Positions 7,314-14,441 of a DNA stretch of 64,000 nucleotides are shown here, piece by piece. A program made the translations under genes and the position numbers. Source of the stretch: Thiofaba sp039822285 (GTDB taxonomy: Bacteria > Pseudomonadota > Gammaproteobacteria > Halothiobacillales > Halothiobacillaceae); the NCBI RefSeq assembly GCF_039822285.1, contig NZ_JBAJEY010000001.1, positions 434,001 through 498,000 on the forward strand. Direction: 5' to 3'. Under the pieces are notes generated by a model. That model did no database searches and was not told where the DNA came from. It saw only the letters and a program-made list of their open reading frames with translations. The stretch's first letter is position 1. Every line of letters begins with the position of its first letter.

Positions 7314-8272
7314 TTTCCCCTGCGACGGTTGATCGAGAGCAGCTGGGCCTCCGCCCGCGCGCCGAGATAGACATAGAGTCCAAGCCCCACGGTCAGGATC
7401 GCCGCGGACAGCATGACGAAGGCGGCCTCCAGAAGGTGGTCGGCTGCGCCCATGGCAGACTTGAACATCAGCAGCAGGCCTTCGATCGACACGGCGATGA
7501 TGATGGCGGCGAGGAAGCGGGTGATCGTCCGCCGCGTGGTGCTGTGACGGAAGATATCCTTGTGCATCAGCACCTCCTCTTCCAACGTCGTCTTCGCCAG
7601 GTCAAAGATCGCCATCGCCAGGGTGATGACGATGATGATGCCAAACGGCCGTAACTTGTCGTGCTCGGTCTGAATCGGGTGGATAACGGCCTCGAGAAGC
7701 TCGCGCAGGGCATTGAACATCAACACTCCGACCACGCCCAGCAGGCTGAGACCGATCAGGGTGTAAACCCCCTTGAACAGGGGTTCGAACTGGCGGCGGC
7801 GGGTATCTCCCATGAAGAAGCGGATCAGCTCCTCCAGGTTCGCGTCGATGACGAGATATCCCTTTCGCCCATCCCCATCCACGATCGGCATGGCACTCGA
7901 GAGGCAGAGCGTACTGTCGACCGTGGAAAGGTAGGGGTCGGTCACAATCGCGGCCTCAGCGGCAACCGCCTGCTGGTAATAGGGGCGGTGACGTCGGTCG
8001 CGCCCCCGTCCAACATCATGACGGGTACTAATCTCCCCACCCTTACCTGCCGCGAACTCGCTGATCTGCACGCCATGTTCATCAAGCACATAGAGGATTT
8101 GCACGAAGGGATAGCGCTCACGCACCGAAACCAGGGTCCGGCGCTGAGCCTCCTGATCATGCAGCAAGGACGCCTCAGTGATGCCGGTGATAATGGAGGC
8201 GAGAAGCTCGCGGATCGGGCCCCTGTACTCGTGATACCTCTCAATGACGGCCAGGTAACTCATATCGGCCAT
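7310..8272 (-). CDS. Membrane protein with Cache/PDC-like sensor domain, no output domain
   Basis: A 320-residue protein; the ATG at 8272 follows AGAGG at 8 bases (an in-frame ATG also exists at 8308). The first ~170 residues resemble a PDC/Cache sensor (RPYYQQAVAAEAAIVTDPYLS, AMPIVDGDGRKGYLVIDANLEEL) but lack an obvious N-terminal export signal, so topology is unclear. Four hydrophobic segments follow (about 180-200, 225-245, 268-288, 298-318). No kinase, GGDEF, EAL or methyl-accepting domain is present. It is the first gene of the nagZ-hpt-rssA-mtiP operon, all with ATGA overlaps or short gaps. Confidence 0.75.
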   Translation of the reverse strand: MADMSYLAVIERYHEYRGPIRELLASIITGITEASLLHDQEAQRRTLVSVRERYPFVQILYVLDEHGVQISEFAAGKGGEISTRHDVGRGRDRRHRPYYQQAVAAEAAIVTDPYLSTVDSTLCLSSAMPIVDGDGRKGYLVIDANLEELIRFFMGDTRRRQFEPLFKGVYTLIGLSLLGVVGVLMFNALRELLEAVIHPIQTEHDKLRPFGIIIVITLAMAIFDLAKTTLEEEVLMHKDIFRHSTTRRTITRFLAAIIIAVSIEGLLLMFKSAMGAADHLLEAAFVMLSAAILTVGLGLYVYLGARAEAQLLSINRRRGK

Positions 8273-8293
8273 GGGTGTTCCCTCTAAGGAAAT

Positions 8294-8531
8294 GCTGAAA
8301 AAATCCATCCATGGATTTTTTTCAGCTCGTCTCGTCGCGGCGCATGTCCGCGACGGCCTCAGCGAATCAACGACTTACGTCGTTGTTCGCGTTGGGGCGT
8401 CCTGCCCCAAACGGGAAACGCTGAATTTTCAGCGTTTCCCTAAGTAAGCTCTGGGCAAGGCCATCCTTGGCTTATTTCGGCTCAGCCATCCATGGCTTGC
8501 CTTAACAGGCCGTTGAAAGCGTTTTTCAACG
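8294..8531. repeat. Array of about eight consecutive, unrelated hairpins
   Basis: Eight different inverted repeats follow one another: 8294-8326 (GCTGAAAAAATCCAT arms), 8333-8355 (CGTCGCGG/CCGCGACG), 8362-8390 (AACGAC/GTCGTT inside GCGAA/TTCGC), 8392-8410 (TTGGGGC/GCCCCAA), 8413-8440 (13-bp perfect arms GGGAAACGCTGAA), 8445-8474 (TAAGC..CAAGG/CCTTG..GCTTA), 8484-8497 (AGCCAT/ATGGCT) and 8511-8531 (CGTTGAAA/TTTCAACG). The arms differ from one hairpin to the next, so this is not a tandem repeat. The CGTCGCGG hairpin recurs in the second array at 44060. There is no convincing coding capacity. Confidence 0.75.
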
Positions 8532-8540
8532 ACTGCTAAC

Positions 8541-8566
8541 GAAAAAAGGCGCACCAGAGGTGCGCC
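8541..8566 (-). terminator. Intrinsic terminator on minus strand
   Basis: GGCGCACC and GGTGCGCC form an 8-bp stem with a 3-base loop. Read on the minus strand it is followed directly by six T residues. It lies downstream of ispF on that strand and so probably ends, or backs up the end of, the ftsB-ispD-ispF transcript. Confidence 0.75.
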
Positions 8567-8590
8567 AATACAGGAGGAGTCAACGGCACC

Positions 8591-8626
8591 ATGCCACGCT
8601 TGCAGGCGTTGCTGGCATGTATGTAA
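8591..8626 (+). other. Possible 11-codon leader ORF within a hairpin
   Basis: An AGGAGG sequence at about 8572 precedes an ATG at 8591 that opens 11 codons ending at TAA (8624-8626). The same bases form a CATGCCACGC...GCGT..TGGCATG stem. Spacing from the ribosome site is long (about 13), there is no plus-strand gene downstream, and the region is mainly a terminator zone. Coding is doubtful. Confidence 0.15.
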
Positions 8627-8679
8627 GAAGCATGTAGCATGCCACCGTTTGATTAATCTTTTATTTCAAAAGGTTGGAT

Positions 8680-8712
8680 AAAAACAGGGCCGCCCTCCCC
8701 GCCTGGGAGGGC
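8680..8712 (-). terminator. Terminator-like hairpin just after ispF
   Basis: GCCCTCCC and GGGAGGGC form an 8-bp G/C stem with a 5-base loop at 8692-8712. On the minus strand the stem is followed shortly by TGTTTTTAT. It begins 23 bases after the ispF stop and is the first candidate terminator of that operon. Confidence 0.6.
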
Positions 8713-8735
8713 CGCCCGCGCACCATCGCGGTGCA

Positions 8736-9233
8736 TCACGCGCCCTCGCCCGCCGCGCCTTGGCTCACCAGCACGGTGGCATAGGCCAGGATACCCTCCC
8801 GGCGCCCGACATAGCCCATGCCCTCGTTGGTCGTGGCCTTGATATTGACCCGGTCCAGACCCACGCCCATGTCACCGGCGAGCACGGCACGCATCGCGTC
8901 GACGTGGGGCGCCAGGCGGGGTGCCTCGGCGAGGACCGTCATGTCGGCGTTGACCACCCGAAAGCCGCGGCTGCGCAGTTCCTCCATCACCCGGCGCAGC
9001 AGGATGCGGCTGTCGATGCCCTTGTAGGCGGGATCGGTGTCGGGAAAATGGTGGCCGATGTCACCGAGGGCGAGTGCGCCAAGCAGCGCATCACACAGGG
9101 CATGGATGAGCACATCGCCATCGGAGTGGGCCTTGAAGCCATGCGTATGAGGGATACGCACCCCGCCGAGGGTGACGTGGTCACCGTCGGTGAACGTGTG
9201 CACGTCGACGCCGTGGCCAATCCGCAGGTTCAT
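8736..9233 (-). CDS. ispF: 2-C-methyl-D-erythritol 2,4-cyclodiphosphate synthase
   Basis: A 165-residue enzyme of the MEP isoprenoid pathway; it cyclises CDP-methylerythritol 2-phosphate to the cyclodiphosphate with release of CMP. Zinc ligands are visible in GHGVDVH (Asp and His) and in the DVLIHALCDALLGA segment. The DIGHHFPDTDP and ATTNEGMGYVGRREGI motifs are also present. Length matches the family. Its ATG overlaps the ispD stop, so the two successive pathway enzymes are translationally coupled. Confidence 0.97.
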   Translation of the reverse strand: MNLRIGHGVDVHTFTDGDHVTLGGVRIPHTHGFKAHSDGDVLIHALCDALLGALALGDIGHHFPDTDPAYKGIDSRILLRRVMEELRSRGFRVVNADMTVLAEAPRLAPHVDAMRAVLAGDMGVGLDRVNIKATTNEGMGYVGRREGILAYATVLVSQGAAGEGA

Positions 9234-9943
9234 GCCTGCCTCCGGGTCAGAAAGAACTCCGCAAGCTCAAGGTCCTCCGGCCGGGTGATCTTGATGTTGT
9301 CCGCCCGCCCTTCGACCAGCAGCGGGTGCAAGCCTGCATATTCGAGCGCGGAGGCCTCATCGGTGACCCGCACCCCTTCCTCAAGTGCCCGCTGCAGGCA
9401 ACCGCGCAAGAGGCCGAGGCGAAACATCTGCGGGGTCAGCGCATGCCACAGCCCATCGCGCGGCTCGGTGCGCGCGATGCGTCCCTCCTCATCTGCACGC
9501 TTCATCGTGTCACGCACCGGCACGGCCAGGATGCCACCCACCGCATCCTGCTCCACCTCAGCCACCAGGCGATCAAGGTCCTCCCGCGCAAGGTTGGGGC
9601 GTGCCGCGTCGTGCACCAGCACCCAGTCGGACGGCTGACCGAGCGCGGCCAGCAAGTCGAGGGCATTGAGCACCGACTCGGCCCGCTCCTCCCCTCCCGG
9701 GACGACATGAACGGGCAACGCAACATCGAGCACGAGATCGGGCCAGAACGGGTCATCGAGGGCAATGGCGAGCACGATGCCACGCACCCGAGGATGCTCG
9801 GCGAAACAGGCCAGGGTATGCTCGAGCACCGTCCGCCCCGCCAACATCAGGTATTGCTTGGGGCGGTCGGCGGCCATGCGCGTACCCAGTCCCGCGGCGG
9901 GAATGACCACCCACAGGTCGCCGTCAGTTCTTGCTGGATTCAT
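9230..9943 (-). CDS. ispD: 2-C-methyl-D-erythritol 4-phosphate cytidylyltransferase
   Basis: A 237-residue enzyme that makes CDP-methylerythritol from CTP and methylerythritol 4-phosphate. It shows the nucleotide-binding IPAAGLGTRM motif near residue 13, KQYLMLAGRTVLEHTL, VLVHDAARPN near 108 and the C-terminal NIKITRPEDLELAE. The ATG at 9943 lies inside the 3' end of ftsB (20-base overlap) and is the start that leaves a normal family N-terminus. ispD, ispF and ftsB form one transcription unit. Confidence 0.97.
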   Translation of the reverse strand: MNPARTDGDLWVVIPAAGLGTRMAADRPKQYLMLAGRTVLEHTLACFAEHPRVRGIVLAIALDDPFWPDLVLDVALPVHVVPGGEERAESVLNALDLLAALGQPSDWVLVHDAARPNLAREDLDRLVAEVEQDAVGGILAVPVRDTMKRADEEGRIARTEPRDGLWHALTPQMFRLGLLRGCLQRALEEGVRVTDEASALEYAGLHPLLVEGRADNIKITRPEDLELAEFFLTRRQA

Positions 9944-10211
9944 CAATGATCTGGAAATAGGTATCGCCCTGCTTGACCAGGCCAAGATCGGAGCGCGCAC
10001 GCTCCTCGATGGCGTCGAGCCCGGTCTTGAGATCGAGCACCTCGGCCTCGAGCGCCGCGTTGCGCTGTTGCAACCGCTCGTTCTCCGCCAACTGCTTCTC
10101 GAGCGCGACCCGTGCCGCCTCGGCGCGCGGCCAGCTGCCGTCCCCGAGCCACAGCCGGTATTGCAGCAGGGCGAAGAGGGCGGCGAGCAGCAGGACGAGC
10201 CAGCGCAGCAT
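9924..10211 (-). CDS. ftsB: Cell division protein FtsB
   Basis: A 95-residue bitopic inner-membrane protein of the divisome FtsQLB complex. One membrane segment (LVLLLAALFALLQYRLWLG) is followed by a coiled coil (AARVALEKQLAENERLQQRNAALEAEV) and the family's ERARSDLGLVKQGDTYFQ end. The ATG has AGG 9 bases upstream; a GTG two codons earlier is less well spaced. The location between eno and ispD is the standard gammaproteobacterial arrangement. Confidence 0.95.
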   Translation of the reverse strand: MLRWLVLLLAALFALLQYRLWLGDGSWPRAEAARVALEKQLAENERLQQRNAALEAEVLDLKTGLDAIEERARSDLGLVKQGDTYFQIIDESSKN

Positions 10212-10232
10212 CAGCACTTACCTGCATAACAA

Positions 10233-10254
10233 AACGCCGCACGAAGGCGGCGTT
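10233..10254 (-). terminator. Hairpin after eno
   Basis: AACGCCGC and GCGGCGTT form an 8-bp stem with a 6-base loop. On the minus strand it is followed by TTGTTATG, a moderate T-tract, just before the ftsB start. It could partly uncouple ftsB-ispDF expression from the strongly expressed eno. Confidence 0.6.
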
Positions 10255-10296
10255 GCAGGACAGGCGAGTTCCCGCCGGCGTGGCTCACACGCGGAC

Positions 10297-11580
10297 TCAG
10301 CGCTTCGGGTTGAACGCGGCCAAGCCCGGGAACACCGCACGCGCCCCCAGACGCTCCTCGATGCGCAGCAGGCGGTTGTACTTGGCGATGCGGTCCGAGC
10401 GGGACAGGGAACCGGTCTTGATCTGGCCGCAGTTGGTGGCGACGGCGAGGTCGGCGATGGTGGTGTCCTCGGTCTCGCCGGAGCGGTGCGAGCTGATGCT
10501 GGTGTAGCCGTTGGCGGCTGCCAGACGCATGGCCTCCAGGGTCTCGCTCAGGGTGCCGATCTGGTTGACCTTGATCAGGATGGAGTTGGCGATGCCCTTC
10601 TCGATCCCTTCCTTGAGGATGGCCGTGTTGGTGACGAACAGGTCATCCCCCACCAGCTGGATCTTCTTGCCAAGGACCTCGGTATGGTGCTTCCAGCCAG
10701 CCCAATCGCCCTCGGCCATACCATCTTCGATCGAGAGGATCGGGTATTTCTCGACCCAACCCTGCAGGAAGGCGGTGAACTCCTCGGAGGTGAAGGACTT
10801 GCCCTCGCTCTCCAGCACGTACTTGCCATCCTTGTAGAACTCGGAGGAGGCCACGTCGATGCCGATGTAGATGTCCTTGCCCGCAACAAAGCCGGCCTTG
10901 GCGATGGCCTCGAGGATCACCTCGATCGCTGCCTCGTTGGAGGGCAGGTCCGGGGCGAAACCGCCTTCGTCGCCCACGGTGGTGCTCAGACCGCGGTCGT
11001 GCAGCACCTTCTTGAGCGCGTGGAACACCTCGGCGCCATAGCGCAGGGCCTCGGAAAAGCTCGGCGCGCCCGCCGGGATGATCATGAATTCCTGCATATC
11101 GACGCTGTTGTCGGCATGCGCGCCGCCGTTGATGATGTTCATCATCGGCACCGGCAGGGTCACGGCCGCTTCACCGCCGAGCTGCTCGTACAGCGGCTTG
11201 CCGTTCTCGTTGGCCGCGGCATGCGCGCAGGCCAGGGACACTGCGAGGATGGCGTTGGCACCGAGGTTGGACTTGTACGAGGTGCCATCCAGCTCAAGCA
11301 TGATCCGGTCGATGGCCGCCTGATCCTGCACGTCCTTGCCAACCAACGCCTGGGCGATCGGGCCGTTGACGTTGGCGACGGCCTTGGTCACCCCTTTGCC
11401 GCCATAGCGCTTGGCGTCGCCATCACGCAGCTCCAGCGCCTCGCGGCTGCCGGTGGAGGCCCCGGAGGGCACCGCGGCGCTGCCCATGATGCCCGAGGCG
11501 AGGATCACCTCGGCCTCGATGGTGGGGTTGCCGCGGGAGTCGAGGATTTCGCGGGCGTGGATGCTCTTGATCGCGGACAT
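10297..11580 (-). CDS. eno: Enolase
   Basis: A 427-residue glycolytic enzyme that interconverts 2-phosphoglycerate and phosphoenolpyruvate; it is also a common component of the RNA degradosome in gammaproteobacteria. It starts at MSAIKSIHAREILDSRGNPT, with AAGGAG 8 bases before the ATG. Family signatures include VPSGASTGSREALELRD, GDEGGFAPDL, SIEDGMAEGDW, QLVGDDLFVTN, the ILIKVNQIGTLSET signature and SHRSGETED. Full length, no anomalies. Confidence 0.98.
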   Translation of the reverse strand: MSAIKSIHAREILDSRGNPTIEAEVILASGIMGSAAVPSGASTGSREALELRDGDAKRYGGKGVTKAVANVNGPIAQALVGKDVQDQAAIDRIMLELDGTSYKSNLGANAILAVSLACAHAAANENGKPLYEQLGGEAAVTLPVPMMNIINGGAHADNSVDMQEFMIIPAGAPSFSEALRYGAEVFHALKKVLHDRGLSTTVGDEGGFAPDLPSNEAAIEVILEAIAKAGFVAGKDIYIGIDVASSEFYKDGKYVLESEGKSFTSEEFTAFLQGWVEKYPILSIEDGMAEGDWAGWKHHTEVLGKKIQLVGDDLFVTNTAILKEGIEKGIANSILIKVNQIGTLSETLEAMRLAAANGYTSISSHRSGETEDTTIADLAVATNCGQIKTGSLSRSDRIAKYNRLLRIEERLGARAVFPGLAAFNPKR

Positions 11581-11670
11581 TCGGTTCGCTCCTTGTGCTC
11601 TTGATTCGTCGGTCGCGCAGCCCATTGAAGCAGCTGCGCATGAACATTCACTGAAAAAATCTGAATAAAC

Positions 11671-11775
11671 TTCTCCCCTCCCCCTTGAGAGGGAGGGGTT
11701 GGGGGAGAGGGGGCGCCCGTTGCGGCTCTTGGCCCCTCTCCCTGACCCTCCCCCCGAGGGGGGAGGGGACGTGCC
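11671..11775. repeat. Inverted pair of CTCCCC/GGGGAGAGGG repeats
   Basis: Between eno and kdsA. One copy (about 11671-11713) reads CTCCCCTCCCCCTTGAGAGG then GGAGGGGTTGGGGGAGAGGG. A second copy in the opposite orientation (about 11731-11773) reads CCCCTCTCCCTGACCCTCCC then CCCGAGGGGGGAGGGGACGT. Related copies lie at 28081, 32036 and 59841-59944. Each is itself a G/C hairpin. The pair fills most of the 223-base gap between the two genes. Confidence 0.75.
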
Positions 11776-11803
11776 CTATTACAGGCGTTCTGCTTATTCC
11801 GGC

Positions 11804-12637
11804 CTACAGGCTATCTTCGGCCCACGGCCGGGACTTCACCACCCGGTCCAGCTCAATCAGCGTGGAGAGCAAAGGTTCCAGCTTGTTCAGCGGCCACATA
11901 TTAGGGCCATCGCTCAAAGCCTGCTCCGGGTTGGGGTGGGTCTCCATGAACAGCCCACTGACGCCGGCCGCCACGGCAGCGCGCGCCAGGACGGGGACGA
12001 ACTCGCGCTGACCGCCGCTGCAGCTGCCCTGCCCACCCGGCTGCTGCACCGAGTGGGTGGCATCGAATACCACCGGGCAGCCGGTCTCGCGCATGATGGC
12101 CAGACCGCGCATGTCGGACACCAAGGTGTTGTAACCGAAGGACACCCCGCGCTCGCAGACCATGATCTGCTCATTGCCAACCTGGCGGGCCTTGTCCACC
12201 ACGTTCTTCATGTCCCACGGGGCGAGGAACTGGCCCTTTTTGATGTTGACCGGCTTGCCCTGGCGCGCCACGTTCTGGATGAAATTGGTCTGCCGACAGA
12301 GGAAGGCCGGGGTCTGCAGCACGTCCACCACCGCGGCCACCTCATCAAGCGGGGTGTCCTCGTGCACATCGGTCAAAACCGGCAGGCCGAGCTCCGTCTT
12401 CACCCGCTCGAGGATGCGCAGGCCTGCCTCCAGACCCGGACCACGGAAGCTTCCGGCCGACGAGCGGTTGGCCTTGTCGAACGAGGCCTTGAAGATGAAC
12501 GGGATGCCGAGGCGGCCGGTGATCTCCTTGAGGGTGGCGGCGGTCTCGAGGATGAGTTTCTCGCTCTCGATCACGCAGGGGCCGGCGATCAGGAACAGCG
12601 GCCGGTCGATGCCCGCCTCGAAACCACAGAGCCTCAC
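11804..12637 (-). CDS. kdsA: 3-deoxy-8-phosphooctulonate synthase (KDO-8-P synthase)
   Basis: A 277-residue enzyme that condenses phosphoenolpyruvate with arabinose 5-phosphate to make Kdo-8-phosphate for lipopolysaccharide. Motifs are LIAGPCVIESE, FKASFDKANRSS, TDVHE, PAFLCRQTNF, KKGQFLAPWDM, CERGVSFGYNTLVSDMRGL and DATHSVQQPGGQG. The start ATG overlaps the pyrG stop, so it is coupled to CTP synthase, which supplies CTP for the later CMP-Kdo step. The gene shows that the organism makes an LPS outer membrane. Confidence 0.98.
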   Translation of the reverse strand: MRLCGFEAGIDRPLFLIAGPCVIESEKLILETAATLKEITGRLGIPFIFKASFDKANRSSAGSFRGPGLEAGLRILERVKTELGLPVLTDVHEDTPLDEVAAVVDVLQTPAFLCRQTNFIQNVARQGKPVNIKKGQFLAPWDMKNVVDKARQVGNEQIMVCERGVSFGYNTLVSDMRGLAIMRETGCPVVFDATHSVQQPGGQGSCSGGQREFVPVLARAAVAAGVSGLFMETHPNPEQALSDGPNMWPLNKLEPLLSTLIELDRVVKSRPWAEDSL

Positions 12638-14265
12638 GCGACGGACTCCTTGTGCTTCAGGGCAGCCTCGACGAAGGCCTTGAACAGCGGGTGTCCGTCG
12701 CGCGGGGTGGAGGTGAATTCCGGGTGGAACTGGCAGGCCAGGAACCAGGGATGGTCCTTGAGCTCGATCATCTCCACCAGGCTGTTGTCGGCCGACATGC
12801 CCGAGAAGGTCAGACCCGTGGCCTCGAGCGCCGCGCGGTAATGCTCGTTGAATTCGTAGCGGTGGCGGTGGCGCTCGGAGATGACCTCCTGGCCGTACAC
12901 CTTGCGCGCCAGGCTACCTTCCTCCAGGCGGCAGAATTGCGCGCCGAGGCGCATGGTGCCGCCCAGGTCGGAATCCTCGCCACGCTGCTCGATGCCCCCC
13001 TCGGCGGTGCGCCACTCGGTGATCAGGCCGATGACCGGGTGCTTGGCGTTGCGATCGAACTCGGTACTGTAGGCCCCCTCGAGCCCCGCGACATGGCGGG
13101 CGAACTCGATCACCGCCACCTGCATGCCAAGGCAGATGCCGAGGTAAGGGATCTTGTGCTCACGCGCGAAACGCACCGCGCGGATCTTGCCCTCCACCCC
13201 GCGCTCGCCAAAGCCGCCCGGCACCAGGATCGCATCCATACCCTCCAGCAGGTCCGTGCCGCCAGTCTCGAGGCGTTCGGAGTCGATGTACTCGATGTGG
13301 ACCTGGGTACGGGTATGGATGCCCGCGTGGGTCAGGGCCTCGTTGAGCGACTTGTAGGCGTCCGCCAGCTCGACGTACTTGCCGACCATGGCAATGCGCA
13401 CGCTGTGGTGCGGGTTGGTCTGCGCCTCGACCACGCGATCCCACTCGGACAGATCCGCTGGCGGCACATCCAGGCGCATCTTGCGCACCACGATCTCGTC
13501 CAGCCCCTGGGCATGCAACAGGCGCGGGATGCGGTAGATGGTATCGGCATCCACTGCGCTGATGACGGCGTCCTGCTCCACATTGGTGAACAGGGCGATC
13601 TTGCGGCGCTCATCCACCGGGACCTCGCGATCCGAGCGGCAGATCAGGATGTCCGGCTGGATGCCGATGGAACGCAGCTCCTTGACCGAATGCTGGGTCG
13701 GCTTGGTCTTCAGCTCGCCGGCGGCCTTGATGTAGGGCACCAGGGTCAGGTGCATGAACAGGGCGCGCTCGCGCCCGAGCTCCACCCCCATCTGGCGGAT
13801 GGCCTCAAGGAAGGGCAGCGACTCGATGTCACCCACCGTGCCGCCGATCTCGACCAGCGCGATGTCGTAGCCATCCGCCCCCAGGCGCACCCGGCGCTTG
13901 ATCTCGTCGGTGATGTGCGGGATGACCTGCACCGTGCCGCCGAGGTAGTCGCCGCGGCGCTCCTTGCGGATCACGTCCTCGTAGACGCGGCCGGTGGTGA
14001 AGCTGTTGTCGCGGGTGCAGGTGGTGCGGACGAAGCGCTCGTAGTGACCGAGGTCCAGATCGGTCTCGGCGCCATCCTCGGTGACATACACCTCGCCGTG
14101 CTGGAACGGGCTCATGGTGCCCGGATCGACGTTGATGTACGGATCGAGCTTGAGCAGGGTGACCTTGAGGCCGCGCGCCTCGAGGAGCGCGCCGAGGGAG
14201 GCCGCCGCAATGCCCTTGCCGAGGGAGGACACCACGCCGCCGGTAACGAAAATGTATCGAGTCAT
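12634..14265 (-). CDS. pyrG: CTP synthase
   Basis: A 543-residue enzyme that aminates UTP to CTP with glutamine-derived ammonia. The N-terminal synthetase domain begins TRYIFVTGGVVSSLGKGI and contains the conserved LDPYINVDPGTMSPFQHGEV segment. The C-terminal class I amidotransferase domain carries the nucleophile in YLGICLGMQVAVIEFAR and the catalytic HPEF near the end. Length matches the family. It is the first gene of the pyrG-kdsA-eno series and is divergent from pepA. Confidence 0.98.
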   Translation of the reverse strand: MTRYIFVTGGVVSSLGKGIAAASLGALLEARGLKVTLLKLDPYINVDPGTMSPFQHGEVYVTEDGAETDLDLGHYERFVRTTCTRDNSFTTGRVYEDVIRKERRGDYLGGTVQVIPHITDEIKRRVRLGADGYDIALVEIGGTVGDIESLPFLEAIRQMGVELGRERALFMHLTLVPYIKAAGELKTKPTQHSVKELRSIGIQPDILICRSDREVPVDERRKIALFTNVEQDAVISAVDADTIYRIPRLLHAQGLDEIVVRKMRLDVPPADLSEWDRVVEAQTNPHHSVRIAMVGKYVELADAYKSLNEALTHAGIHTRTQVHIEYIDSERLETGGTDLLEGMDAILVPGGFGERGVEGKIRAVRFAREHKIPYLGICLGMQVAVIEFARHVAGLEGAYSTEFDRNAKHPVIGLITEWRTAEGGIEQRGEDSDLGGTMRLGAQFCRLEEGSLARKVYGQEVISERHRHRYEFNEHYRAALEATGLTFSGMSADNSLVEMIELKDHPWFLACQFHPEFTSTPRDGHPLFKAFVEAALKHKESVA

Positions 14266-14441
14266 GAGCCTTCAGAAGCCGTGGGCAGGGCACATAGGGA
14301 TGCACCCCTGAAGGAATTGCAGAATACCCTAAACGCCCCCCCCGCTCAATCCATGGTCCGCCCCACGGGATGGGGTATGAAAGCGGCCGAAAGAGGTTCT
14401 ATGATGATGCGACCTTCACCGTCGGAACGAGGACGAACACC

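Noticed and set aside
8290..8570. Possible CRISPR array
   Set aside because: The repeated units are different palindromes, not a constant direct repeat with unique spacers, and no cas genes are present.
9973..11604. A 543-codon open frame on the plus strand
   Set aside because: Antisense to enolase and ftsB; it has typical shadow composition.
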